A DNA stretch of 64,000 bases. Origin: Alentia gelatinosa (taxonomy: Eukaryota > Annelida > Polychaeta > Phyllodocida > Polynoidae). Positions within the stretch are counted from its first letter, which is position 1, and every line of letters begins with the position of its first letter. The notes under the pieces are model-generated. The model saw only the letters and a list, made by a program, of their open reading frames with translations, was not told the DNA's origin and made no database searches. The stretch is from positions 93,080,797 to 93,144,796 of the forward strand of contig OX465580.1 in the NCBI GenBank assembly GCA_950022655.1. Direction: 5' to 3'. Made by a program: the position numbers and the translations under genes. Below, in pieces: positions 17,769-31,000 of the stretch.

Positions 17769-20700
17769 AGAACCCGGTATCACTCGGCCATCCCTGCTGA
17801 CCTCCGAACATAGATCGGCCAATGATATTTCTGAAATCAGTGCCGTAAATCCCTGACATGATCGGCGTTGCCGCACATTAAAAAGGGTTTGAAAAGATAC
17901 GTATTTCCACATCTATCCCTACATAAATCTGTTAGCACATAAACGAGTTTGCAAAATACCCTACAGATTCTTATATAGTATTTCCCAGTCTGATACAAAT
18001 GTTGACACGATTACATTTGCCTAGTGATACAACAATACCTAATAAAGAGTAGTTTCGGACAGTTTTATCTTTACGATTATGACTAACCTTAACTACATGC
18101 AATAAGGATAGATAGTCAATTCTTAACATATAGATTTGTTTTGAAGTTTGTCGTACTGTTTCTCCCCTTTCGAAGCAGACCACTCACAGTTGAGGTCTTA
18201 CGGTTATCTCATGTATCCAAGATGAGTGTGAATTGCAGGTTGTATGCCCGGGGCGGGACCCACCCTTTCCTTATGGTAATAGACCCGTCCTTCCACCAAG
18301 AACACGCTCACCGGAGCACCTCTCTGTGATGGCTGGCTTTGCATAGACTGAGTTATTCTACCCAGAGCCCAGTTTCAATATTGAGTAAGGCACGTCATCA
18401 TATGCAGAAAACTGGGACTTTAACAGTGAGCAGCTCTTACTCAATGTGCATCCCTGAGATTTCCTCACACTCGTATACAGCCAACAGCGCGGAACCCGAC
18501 TGGATCACACACATTCAAGTTTGGACTGGGCAAGTTTTACCACTAATGTAGTCAAGGCGTGGCAAGTGCCCACTGCTAGAACCTCGACCGTGACCTCCAA
18601 AACAAGTATCTGCTGAATTACGCTGCTCCTTCGATGAGTTTCTATAATCAGGTAAAGCAAACCACACACTACTCCTTCCTTTTTTTTTCATTGGACATCG
18701 GTTCGCATACATCAGGGTATCACGATCTACCACCTTATCCGATTATATAAACGTTGTTACACGAAACCTTTATACAGGAAATACATTGCAATAATCAATT
18801 TATATATTAACAGCCCAGATTACCATGTAATTGTGGGAAGTCATACATAGAACGTTTGCTGTTTAACATAAGAAGCAGCGATGCAGTGCTTGCATTCGAT
18901 CAAACCACAGTACTAGCCGCTATCAGTCTGACCCCATCTCATATTAACCACCCGACTACCAGTATCGGTCTGCAAATATAGGTCAGGTTATTTGTGGTAG
19001 TTAAACTCTAATGTGAAAAAAATATGAACAAATTTAGAAATATTTAATTTTATGTTCTTGTCCGATTGTCTTCAGAATACGATATTTCTTTATCTGTAGC
19101 TTATTATTCAGAGAATCTTTACATCAATTAAAATCCTGATCTAAAGTCCAAATCCATATCTAAAGTTTAAGAAACTAATTTGTACACCTAGATTATATGT
19201 ATATGTTATGACATAACCAGTGCTAACTTCACCTATTTATTGTGTGATATGGGGAATAAGTTGATATAATTTTAGGTACATATTGTGGAATCCTCTCATT
19301 GTACCGTTGAAAAATATGATAGATGTCGGGTTCCTGTCGTGTTATTTTTAAAAGGTGTCCATGAATGTCATTATGGAGGACTGTTCGAGGAATGCTATAT
19401 GTGGTATTCGATGATTCCATCCCGGCATAGCAAAGAACACTTTTGCAATACGGTTACTGTAATAATTGAATTAACATTTGGAAGACCATGAATAAGTAGA
19501 GGGGTTTGAGTGGTTGAGGTATTCCAAACATTGCAAACTAAAGAACATTTAACATATCAGAAATATGGTCGCAGAATAATCAATAAAATTGGAGTCATTT
19601 AATAAAGGGATATGTATTTATAACCTCAAATCCGGAATGCAATTAGTATCTACACAATTGGATTAAGGCCTCAGGCATAAATAAGACTATTTAATTGTCT
19701 CATGACAAATTAATTCGTATCCAATTATGTAATGTATTTAATGGTTTTGTCGACATTTGCCCTGCCTGTAGGGAGACCATACCTCGTCTAGACGGAATCC
19801 AGGGGAGGTAGGTAGGAATGATGCTGAGAGGTTGGCTATTACAGTGAATATACATAGATCGGTAAAGAGCCCCAATGTTGTACGGCTTTGTGGGTTCGAG
19901 TCGCACTCTAGCCACTCTTCTACCTAAATTCCTATCATAGATTCGATCACCTTCAAACCCAAAGTAAGTTTAATGGAACATTGGACGTGAAACTACACAA
20001 ACAACCAACAACCAACATACGATCGGTATAGAAGTTTGGGCAGGGTGGTGTAGTCATCTTGGACTGGAAAAAGTGATATTGAAGAACGGTTTTAAAGACA
20101 AGATACAACCAGGTGTTGAATTCTATTGAGTAACACTATTAAGAAACTCCCGAAATATTGAAAATATTGATTATCAGCTCAAAAATCTAAATTGAATAGA
20201 TTGTTACATCATATTACATAATGGTATCGATGATATTCTACGACTGGCATTTAATAATAGTAATTGTTAACAGAGGTTCGCGAGTTTTGACACAAGGATA
20301 AAAAGCTTGTTTCACCATTGGTTTGGATAGAATGCAATGGACAGACCTATGATGTATATGTTAAGGAAGGAATACGTCTGAATCTGAAGTAAAAGAGACT
20401 TAAGATACTATAGAAGGGATAGTGGTGAGAGTCAGAATGTATGTTTTTCTTTGTGTGGGGACAGCGCAATGTCAGGGGGTAGATAAGGTAAGGCATTTGT
20501 CTGAGGTGTGGGGGTGCAGTGGGAGGCAGGTTGAGGAGGCAGTCGGGGACGTCTTCAGGGACACAGTCCCGCCGCCGTATCTCACTGCTACCTCGGATCA
20601 CCGATCAAAGGAGCGGCCCTGATACGCTACCCCTCTGCATCGCGACCCCGTTATCTATCTATGTCAGCCCTCCTCCCTCCAGATCCCCATCCAGTCGTCT

Positions 20701-21472
20701 AGTTCAGATAGATCTAAATAACCATTCAGCTTTCAAAGCTGCGACCTTATACCCCGGAGAAGATCACCCTCCTCCACGATCCTGGCACAGATAGCGTCAC
20801 GCCCCCTTTCGGATTGTCATATCATCCTCCTCACCCATCGTTAGGTATGTATCCATCTGAGGTTTATCCCACGTCCTCATATTAGAGGCATTTATCACGT
20901 AAGCTGCTTGCTACGATAGCACTGATCGCCCATTACATTTGCATATATAAATATCAATTGATGACTAAACTTTCAGGGCATAAAAGAAACTATCTGTTCC
21001 ATAAAAGAAGCTGTCTGCTCTTTAACGCATTCTACGTACAGGCTACTGAGTTTTTGTAAATACCGAAATACATACATTTTCAGTTAATAGATTACCTAAA
21101 ATCTAATTCCATTTTTATTAGTTCAACTTTATTTCTTAACGATGATGCTTATTATTCATACAAGCACATCTTTTATATCAAAGTATGATGCCATGGCGGA
21201 ATCTTTCTGCTGAGAAACAAATCACCATAACACCTGCTGTATTCAAGCAGGCGGTGAGAAATGAACTCAATCATGCATATTTTCACTAGTGTGTATAAGT
21301 TGTATTAACATATGTATTAACCCCACGATATATTTTTCAAGCTTGATGTAATGTAATTATCTGTCACGGACATATATTACAAAACATTTAAGTAATAAAT
21401 TGAGAATCTTTCCCAAAAAGCTTTATAACAGTGAGACCCAATCGTATATTTAATTTCATATTAGTATTATAG
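17769..21472. other. Non-coding stretch, nothing recognised
   Basis: AT-rich sequence with a GC-richer block at about 20440-20800. Near 19893 the plus strand has gggttcgagtcgcac, close to a tRNA B-box, but no foldable tRNA or A-box partner was found. No supported gene. Confidence 0.45.
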
Positions 21473-21615
21473 AAAGACATGGTTAGTGTGTCTGAATGGA
21501 ATCTGTTCCTCGATATTTTGGTCAGAAATACTCACCTCATTCTTCGAATTCGGCGAATATTTCTGACCAAAATATCTCTGAACAGATTCCATTCAGACAC
21601 ACTCACTATGTCTTT
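21473..21615. repeat. Fold-back hairpin with 58-bp arms
   Basis: Left arm 21473-21530 and right arm 21558-21615 are inverted copies (about 53 of 58 positions paired by eye), separated by a 27-bp loop containing cttcgaattcgg. No coding capacity. The shape fits a MITE or fold-back element. Clear target-site duplications were not found, although both flanks are TTA-rich. Confidence 0.9.
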
Positions 21616-24600
21616 TTATTATTATATACTAACAATCTTAAGAATGCCATTCTAAAACTCACTAAATAGAAGAATGAGTGGTCACGTGGTACGGAGGGTA
21701 GTATTATATATATATAACGCCACAGGGTGGACGGATGAAATCTTTTCTCCTATCGCGTAAAAGTGATACATTCGTGCACCGGTATATAATAATATAACCT
21801 AAGGCACGCAGAGAATATGTCTATGATGGCTTGATTCTAGCGTACTCACCGGTGATTTCATTCAGAACCACTACACTTTATCATTACGTGTTAACATAAA
21901 CTATTTGATTTATTACTGGCAAAATTAGAAAAATGACGGTTTTAGCTTCAATATAACAGAAAGGTATCAGCAGTGATGGTAGCGCAGAGGGGCGCCGGAG
22001 AAAGACGGGATCTACTTTGTTGGAAGGGTTTTAATCATCTTTTTATGTCATGTCTATTAGCCAAGGCAGATTGTTCTCCGAGGCCAGTTAAAGGGGAGTG
22101 GGGGTCTTTTGATAACCTCCTGTGTTAGGCAGTGTAATGAATGTAATACGTTATTGGCCATATTTATGAGAAACAGAAACCGCTCTTGTCATCTTGATTA
22201 ACTTGGGACTCCAGGGAAAGCCATGGTATTCCTATGACCTATAAGCGAATCTATCATGCACGTTCGTACCAGTATACATACCATTCGGATAACATTCATA
22301 GATTGAGACGTTTTTTATATTTCTACCCACCCAGTAACATAATTACTAAGAGTATTTTTTATGTCATGATTTAGAATTCATTATAGATATCGCGTGAGTG
22401 TTGAAAATAGTATCCTGTAGTTTCTGAGACCGCCGTTGATATGATATGTACAATTATGTCTTCTCTGCTTTGAATATTGCAAACTCTTATGCATGCCGCT
22501 CTTGATGATAAGTAGGTATAGAAAACTCTGCCACATACATATGTCCCGTTCCACGCCCTTCCTTTGGTCCACCCCTTGTTTGATGACCTCTCACATCCCC
22601 CACTCGGTCTTATTAGCCACCACACTGTCTCAGCACTCAATTAGTTTCCTCATTCCAGCGCCAGCCCCTTCCGTCAACCCCACGCGCAATTTTCCTGCTG
22701 GTGGGGGTCATTAAGTACAAGTGGATCACGTGATAGTCTCTTTAGGTGTGGAAAGGAAGACGTCTTTTGCTTTGGCGGGTGATAATTTCATTTTATTTCG
22801 TTTATACGTGGGAAGCGTGGGTCTGTGGCGGTGAGCGCTACCCTGCGTGCGAGGGGTGTGCCTGCGCGCCTGTATTAAACGATGTTGTGTAGGATTTTTC
22901 CTCTTGGAAAATATCCTTCATTACCGACGAATAGCTCGGGGAGCTCGTTAGATTCCCAAGGCTCGGTTCTTTGTAGGTAGTTGAATGGATGCGAGGCGGC
23001 CTTCCTGTTTAGTACCAAAGAATGCTACTTCGTTTCCTTTTTGCGTAAGTTTCAGTCAGAGTCGCTACTTCGGTTCATTCAATCGTGAAATCAATAAATT
23101 TCTCGAAGCAAGGTCCTACCGAGGAAGTCAAGTTATTGACAACTATGTAGTAGCAGTCATCAGTATAAAGGGGTCCAGAAGCGGAACAAGGAAATCACCC
23201 TACCCATTGTTCACTAAACCTTAAATGCACCTTTCAACACCAGATCAGCCTTCTACAGTGATATCTTACCCGTCCATGCGTGCAGTGGCATGAGCAATCG
23301 ATGATCCATCAATACAGGAAAATGGCCACTGCGACTAGTAGAATTAGACGTTAAGACAGTTGGAAAAGGTTCAATACCTAGAGATGGGTCTGAGTCGTAT
23401 TGTGGTTAGCTCTGCATTAAGGAGAAGAAATAGACTGAGAGGTCTGCTGGAACCAGACTCTGAACACACATCCAGGGAATCTCCTGTCGACTGATGACAT
23501 CTCCTTTGGTCAACTGCTCCATCTATAGCACTCGTAGTCTGGGTAGTCGATGCATTCAACCAGACGAGCATCCTCTTAAGAGCTCAGAACACACTGATAG
23601 ACACGACTGCATTATATTTTTTCTGATGGCATGGATTGTCCCATAGACGCTATGCAACCCGACCCCATCCAACCCGACTCGGTCATTCGGTCGTGTTACT
23701 CGTGTTACTCAAATGGGCTATAAATTCACAGAAACTAAAGCCAAGGGTTGAAAGGTGCACATGACACCAAAAGCAATAGAACGGATGTCTATGTATTGTA
23801 TCGGCCGGTAAGAACCGTGCTTTAATTCAAAGAACTAAACAGATCCTAGATACAAACACGACTACTACAGGACGGTCGTTATTAGACCGTAGAAACACAG
23901 AACAACCATCCTCCGACGGTTTTGCCCAGATTGTGTAGGCTGATATGAACTGGTCTTAAATCCACAGAAACTAGACTAAGGCTCCGGACGGCGCACACCA
24001 CCGCCACTTTGCCAACGAATGCAGTCAGGTGCGGGGCCCTAAATGTGCTCCAGCTCAGCCCCCATTCAGTATCCAGGCTGGAATTAGGAACGCGAAGCCA
24101 TTCTGACCGCCCCCGTAGGACCGAGAAAATCTAGAACTGCAATTTTGCGTTGGATCGATGCCGTTTTAAACCCAGATGGATCATGGGAAACTGAACGGGC
24201 TGCGGGGAGCTGATGTGTGGATGGCAGAATGGGACGGCTGGAGGCAGGGCGAGGGGGAAGGACTGCGAGGGGAAGTGACTGTAGTGGTGGGGGTAGTGGT
24301 GGGGGTGGGAAGGAAGGAAGATGGTTTCCCCTTCACTGAGCCGACTCTCTTCTAAAAGCCTTTCACGGAGATGAACGCTTTAATTGATGTTGTTGTTCTT
24401 AAAAAAAGAGACCCACTAAAATCCGCTCTTGTTCGCTTGTCTCCCGAGCTGCCTGCAAGGGCAGTCAGCCCCCTCAGTGAATGTTGTGTTTTGTGGTGTT
24501 AAGGCATACAACAATTTTCCAGTCCGGTGCTTTGGCATTGTTGACGTTGAAATGGCCGCGTGGATACTCTACGTGATCTAAGAGCAGCTGGAGTGTTTAC

Positions 24601-27600
24601 CTCTTCTATTGTGTTTTCCCCTCAATTAGAATAAGACTCAACCACCTAAAGTATATCTGCCAATGAGGGCCTGCACCAATTGCAAGTATAAGTATTGGAC
24701 TATAAAACAGTGTAATAGTGTTATGTGTCAGGAGGAAGGATTTTTGATATCGTGTGGCTAATAAGATGTTTGTCAGTTTATATCCAAGCACTGTAACTAT
24801 CATCTCGACGCATAGAGTGCAGTGTTGAAGGATACCAAACCTTTTCATGCAGGTATAACATTGACCCGTTCTCTTTTTTGAAGAACAGTTTGCAGTTACT
24901 AAGTCTGCTAAGTACTAAGAGTCATGGCCGCTGCCGTCAACTGGAATGCCCCAATCTCTTTTTTATATATCTTAAAATCCCCATCAACGTAACCGATCCC
25001 CCTACGTCCTGGACTCATACTGATTTTATAATCCCATTTTATATCAAATATGATTGAAAGTAATCATTTCAATAGGAATTTTGAATAAAATTTTGATTAC
25101 ATTCTGTGGAGAAAATTCTATATCGAAGTGGTTCCTGATGGATAGGGCAAAATGACGCCCAGAGACACCAGTTGTTTACCAAGGAAATGCAATGATTAAG
25201 GACTCTCCGTCCGCACTGTTAATTAATCTGTATATCCTCCCACACAGCCTGTTTGTCTTCTACAGAAGTGGCAAAAGACATGGACGATCCTCATCTCCGC
25301 GGTCCTTTGCTTTAATCTACATTAATCCCAGGATTAGCAGGCGACTCATATCCTCTTTACATATATGAAATAACATCCTCCAGGCTTTTATGAGTCGTTC
25401 TGGATGGGGGGGGGGGGGGATCCAATAGTCATTCGCTTTGAGTATATTATTTCGGTTTCGTAATTTGAAAAAAAGCAATGTTATTTTTCATATTAATTTC
25501 CATCGGGTAAATTCAACAAACCTTATGGAAAAGGAATGATGAAGCATTTCTGATTATATACATATGACCTAATCCTCAAAACATATTAGATGTTTACACA
25601 CTCCCATTGTCTGATTCTTATTCTTTGATGTCGTCCTTAGTGTTTGTTTTGTAGACATTGCCTCTATCTTTTTATCAATGATATCGGTGAGGTTCAGCAC
25701 GTATATATGATTAGTTCCCGTGGGAAAACTAGACAGGTTTTTAGGTCTCAGTAGACCAGATTCCATTAGACAAAAAAAGGCTAGGTTATGATTTAGAACA
25801 TGTTAAAATGAGGAAGCCGTCACGGGACCGGCATTCAATACTGAAATACACACGTTATATCCAATGTCATGGCGATGCGCTATGCTTTTGCATCTATATA
25901 TACATTTATCCATAAATGACCAGCATGAGGATAAGCACCTAGAGCTTTCGTGTTCAGCACTGCTCCATATACATTGGGAACCTAAAGTAGTGGACACGTC
26001 TATTAGTTGTCAAGTATTCCCATTTCGATTATCAGGTGTGACAAACTATTGAGATTGACACAGGGTACTTCCTACCAGGTAGGTGCTCTGGATAGTGAGG
26101 TTTCTTTCCGTTATTTATCCTGCAGGGACTTCGGCTATCCGCCGGTATGAAGTGTCAATACAGTACAAGGTACAAACAATTTCAACGGCCAGTAAACTAC
26201 ATATTGCAGATACATATCATATAAATAATTATTATGATCTCACTATAATCCAACTCCTAGTCAGGAGTGGCTGGCCCTTTCAGACCAATCAAAGTTCTAT
26301 ACGTTAAAAGTACATATATGTGTATGGTATTTGTCTTATTCATTAAGTATAACAGATATTCCAAATTCTCTTTTCTTGTCACTTTCTTAGCTAGTCTATA
26401 AGATTAGGCCTTAGTTACTATATATGACACAGTTTTCCATTTTATCGGAATTTTATCAACACCTGATAATCATGACACGCAAAGTTCATGTAAGCTACAA
26501 GGTGGCAGCAAATGACACTTGGGCAGTTTGGCCCTTAAATTCCAGTCACTTAAACATAATCTGATATTGGCAGATCACTTCTGAACCTGGAGTTTATTGA
26601 TAAAACCCGCCCATGATTAACAACTAAATATAACTCACTGATCTACCGCCTTCTTACCCAGACTGAATTTACTGTCTCACTCTGATACTGAAATAACTTT
26701 TGCTCAAAATAATTGTCAGAATGAAATCTATACTGTGTCAGCCATTAACATTTGTTTTGATTTGCCATGGACAGATACCAGTTGCTATATAATATGCTGT
26801 TGATTCAGAATAGCTTTAATCCAAGAAGGATAATCTGTATCCGGCGCTGAGCTTCAATGTTTAATTGGAAACTGCATATATCACGCACGATCGCTAAGTC
26901 CCCCTTATAGCCAATAACCCAATCTCAATCAATTTCGTCATAAAAATGGAAGGAAATAATAGTATGCACCAGTCATAAGGTGCTAAAATATATTGGAAAC
27001 CATACGTTAAAATAATATGCTTTTTAGGACCAGACAAGTGATATATTTCCATTGTAGACCTTATTTCATATGCGTATTCACACTATCAACTGTACACCGT
27101 TGCCTCGAGCCAAACATCATGAAAATCGATCGAATAAGGAAGGATTGGTATTAAAAGTAGGTGATCTACGACAGATCGTCTGTCGTATTGAACCTGTCGC
27201 CGGTCGTTATCAGAAGCGGTGCTTTTGTGAAGTCCCCAGCCCTGTAATCAACACTTCCCAAGAGCCGTTCGAGGCATTACAGAACCATACCAAGTTAAGC
27301 CTGACCAGCGCCGCTCTGGGGCTAAATATCGCTACATGCCCTGGCTTCAGTCCCCATTGGTGCTCCAGTACTCGAGACTGGAGCTAGCTTCTGGGTCCGC
27401 TTTCAGTCCCCAGCTTCAGTTCCCCCTCGCCATCCCTGACTCAGGTCACCTAGCAAATACGCCCCACCTCAACACCAGCTCTAGGCCCCAACCTGGGCTC
27501 CTATTAAGCAGGCCTGGTGACCCAGGACTTGGGCGGGCACCAGTGGAGCGGTGAAGCCAAACCAGAAGCCAGTTTCGTGGGAAGAGCGAAAACCAGAGAA

Positions 27601-27791
27601 GCCATAGCTATAGTAGAAGCCACATCATTACAAAGTTCTCTTTTTTTCTCTTATGAATAACAGACATTGGCAATGAGAAGCGTGTGTACCTATATATTTA
27701 CTGATGGAAGCCATACCATGAAAACTAGACGCACATTTCCATTCTCCACATGGGAATCATATGCTAGCATATGACCTATTGAGTATTCCAG
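21616..27791. other. Non-coding stretch with G-rich tracts
   Basis: No supported gene. G-run-rich sequence at about 24235-24320 (repeated gtggtgggggta) could form G-quadruplexes, and a run of 14 G lies at 25406-25419. The longest frames (under about 105 codons) show no domain. Confidence 0.45.
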
Positions 27792-27942
27792 TTTATCCTA
27801 CCCCTAATATAAAATCCCATAGGCTTAACATTGGGTTTCTGTATGCCACGCTGACTGGCATACGGAGTTTTATATGCCACTAGTGGCATACAGCATTATT
27901 ATCACGTAATATTCCAAAATCGAGGAGACAGGGTAGGATAAA
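27792..27942. repeat. Composite repeat family, copy 1, module A (short TIR module)
   Basis: A 151-bp module starts with tttatcctacccctaata and ends with the inverse gggtaggataaa. A second copy lies at 41263-41388 with the same ends and a shared internal ccataggcttaacat block. It contains small internal hairpins built on tatgccac/tggcata. Three bases (atc) separate it from the long hairpin at 27946. Non-coding; class unknown. Confidence 0.85.
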
Positions 27943-27945
27943 ATC

Positions 27946-28090
27946 AAAACCTGATTCGTTTTAATCTTGGCCACCTCATTCCACTCCTGAAGTTTTGGCT
28001 CCGGACTTCACTCGGCTTCGCCTCATGAAGTCACTTTGCCAAACTCCAGTCGTGGAATACGGTGGCCAAGATTAAACCTCATCCAGTTTT
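27946..28090. repeat. Composite repeat family, copy 1, module B (long hairpin)
   Basis: Two 70-nt arms (27946-28015 and 28021-28090) are about 71 percent complementary by eye around a cttcg apex at 28016-28020. A stretch of 19 pairs (ttaatcttggccacc and neighbours) is nearly perfect. The same architecture (module A, an atc spacer, then a hairpin with a TTC apex) recurs at 41.3-41.9 kb. Confidence 0.85.
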
Positions 28091-31000
28091 ACGATAGTAC
28101 GTTTAAATGTACAGTACCCAAACTATATTCTCATACCATACAACCCACCCTCCATCTTGAAGCATACGTACATGAAAAGGAACTATTTCCGTTTTCCTCC
28201 AATGATCTCTTACCCCTCTTGATTCTTGACCCCACCTCTGACACACTCTCCTCCCTAGCCCCCACACTCTCCTCCGAGTTACCCGGTTGTTTCTTGTGCT
28301 CTGACCGATAGAGTCGGTATTGTGGCAGACACCGGCTCCCACCAATCGGTCACATAATCCACTGTAAGGCAATGACATTGATCCTTCCTCCTCTCAGTCT
28401 CTGCCGACTTGACGCTGTGAGAGGATATCAAGACAGACATGGCAAATAAAGATCCGAGACCTAAATCGTGATTGTGCATTGTCATGTGCACGTGTGATAC
28501 CCGATTAGGAACCGCTCTGACCGGCCTGTGAAAGAGGAGGGCCGCCATCTCCCTGAGAGGATGCCAGATCCTGAAAATCCGGTTCTTGTCGGCGCGCAGC
28601 GTGGGGGTGTTTATTTAGGTACTCCCAAGGAGGGGTAGCTTGTGTGAAGTTTCGTTAAGCAGCAGGGATTTTATTTCACGGTAGACGTGCGCTGCATAAG
28701 AAAGTAACGCGTTAAATATTGCACAGAGCAGCATGGCAGTACTGCGAGAACACGGGGAGACTTAAACTAGCTGTAGGGGTCCAAGGTCAACTGGAATTGG
28801 AACTGGTCTGGCAGTCGGGTTGCACATCTGGGTAGTTAGTTGATAGTAGGGTACGTACCCGGTCGATTCGTGATTTTTGGGTCCAGATTAGGGGTGGTCA
28901 GATGGCGGTAGATATAAGTGGGGAGATGCTAAGTAATCATTAGGAGTGCTACTTGAACGAGAGTTCCTCCAGTATGCAAGCTTTTTCGCTAATTCTAATT
29001 ATTCAGACAAGTACAACTCAGCAACTTTCCAAATTTGGTTATGTTGTTTGGCTTTATTGAGCAGTATTTCAAAACGTTTCAGCACCATAAGTAGCCTTTG
29101 TCACGTATATTCAGTAATTTCTGAAAATATTCAGTAATTCAGTTTCCGGTAATTGTCGTAGGCGAAAAAAAGATTTTGGAATATTGCGGCTAAACGTGAT
29201 CACGCCCTTAGGTGTCCTGCCCTATGAACTTCCCCTGTTGATCATTTTCTTATGTATTTATTACGTTTAGTCACAGCAGACGACAATTTGTGCAATTGAG
29301 TACCATGCAGATTAGCTATCCATCAATCCATTACAAGTCACCAAAAACCCAGCACCTTAAGTGGAAAACCTTGTTTCCCAACAACACTATTTCCATACAG
29401 CAAACATTATAAAGGTTAAGTTTAAATGTCATTAGTGAATTAAAAACAAAGTAGTATGGAAAAACATAGAGTACTCTTGTGGGAACCATTGCTCTGCTAT
29501 TACCGCTTTGCACCGCCCGGCAATATGAACGACACACTTGCTTGTTACTTTTCCGATAGCCGACATTAGGACGAGGCCGGCGACGTTTGGAGACAGAATG
29601 CACATCTTGTCAATAACACTTCATAAGCCATGTTCAGGCTTCACTTTGAACTGTTGGCACCCACAATCATTTGATGTGGAGTCGCAGGGCTTAGACGAAA
29701 AAGGGCGGGGATAAGCCCAGCTAAAAAGTGAACTGAATATTGATCTCCACTGTCGCCTCCCGCGCTGCGGAGCGTGTTTTAGACGACGGGCCAGCAAGGT
29801 CACCTCAAGGTGAAAATTGAGGAACCTGGAGGAAAAGGGTTAAAGCTAGGTTGAAGGGTCATGTTGAGGAATGCGGATTAAGGTCATGCAGGGTAGATTG
29901 TCATGCTAGTTTCCTGCAGGAAACTCATGTGGCATACTGTAAAGCCGGCAACTAGCCAATAATGACGTCGCATGACCGGTAAGTCAGATAATGATGTCAT
30001 TGTGCGAGTAAATCCTTCGGTAATGATGGCTGTCGATTTCTTGTCAGCTTCTTTATGGAAGTCTTTATAGGTGATACCCATAACGCAGTTTGCTGTATGG
30101 AATGGCAAATTGTCGCTGCTTAACTAGTAAATAGAAAATTACATCTAAGGTTACCAATATTTAAACCTTCACTATCCTAGGGTACTGTATGGCATCACAA
30201 TACATCAATTTACTTAGTTTATGTTCTTTACGACCATATGACACTACTAACAATTAGTGTTCATACTTTGTGGATTATCTGCACAAAGCACTGACAACGT
30301 CTTTGAAATGTTTCACATCAAAAAGGGAAATTGAAATATTTGCCCTCTGTGTGATCACCTGGTCAAAATCATCATTGCTTTTCCTAATGAAAAAGGATGT
30401 TCAGGAAGAAATTAATATCTCTTTGTTCGCTGAAAACATCTACTTTTCTCCAGATTGAAAGCAAACAATGAGTGTGAGTGTGTTTCTTTGAGAGGGTTAC
30501 GGTCGCAATAGACCGCTTGATGTCCCCTATAACAACCATTTTCATGAAAACAGGCGCGTCAGTAATTGATTTAGTTGGGAATCTATTATATCCATGTAGA
30601 AAACTTTACACATTAAGTTAATTCAATTTGTCATCAAGATAGATAATGAGATGTACTGACAAATTTGATTTGTTCTTCTCAAAAACGGGGAAATCTCTTT
30701 TTACGGCCTTTAACAAATCTGAAGGTGAGATCCTTGGTGTTTTTACCATTGGCTTTTGATTGCTGTTCCCTTGGGACTCTGTTGAGTCTTTGCTGTGAAG
30801 TGTTCGATAGCAGACAATCAAACGGCATCTGTTCATCTCTCACCGGCTGCAGACATGATCTTACGATACTTGCTCTGTCTCTTTCACACGTCAGCAAATT
30901 TCTCTTTCCGTGAGCAAATTTGGAGATCATATGACATACAAATTTCATAGAAACCGCTCAGTCATAATAAAGGCGACGGATTAAAAACAATGTAGTGGCC

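Noticed and set aside
19880..19915. B-box-like gggttcgagtcgcac
   Set aside because: No cloverleaf or A-box could be built upstream on the same strand.
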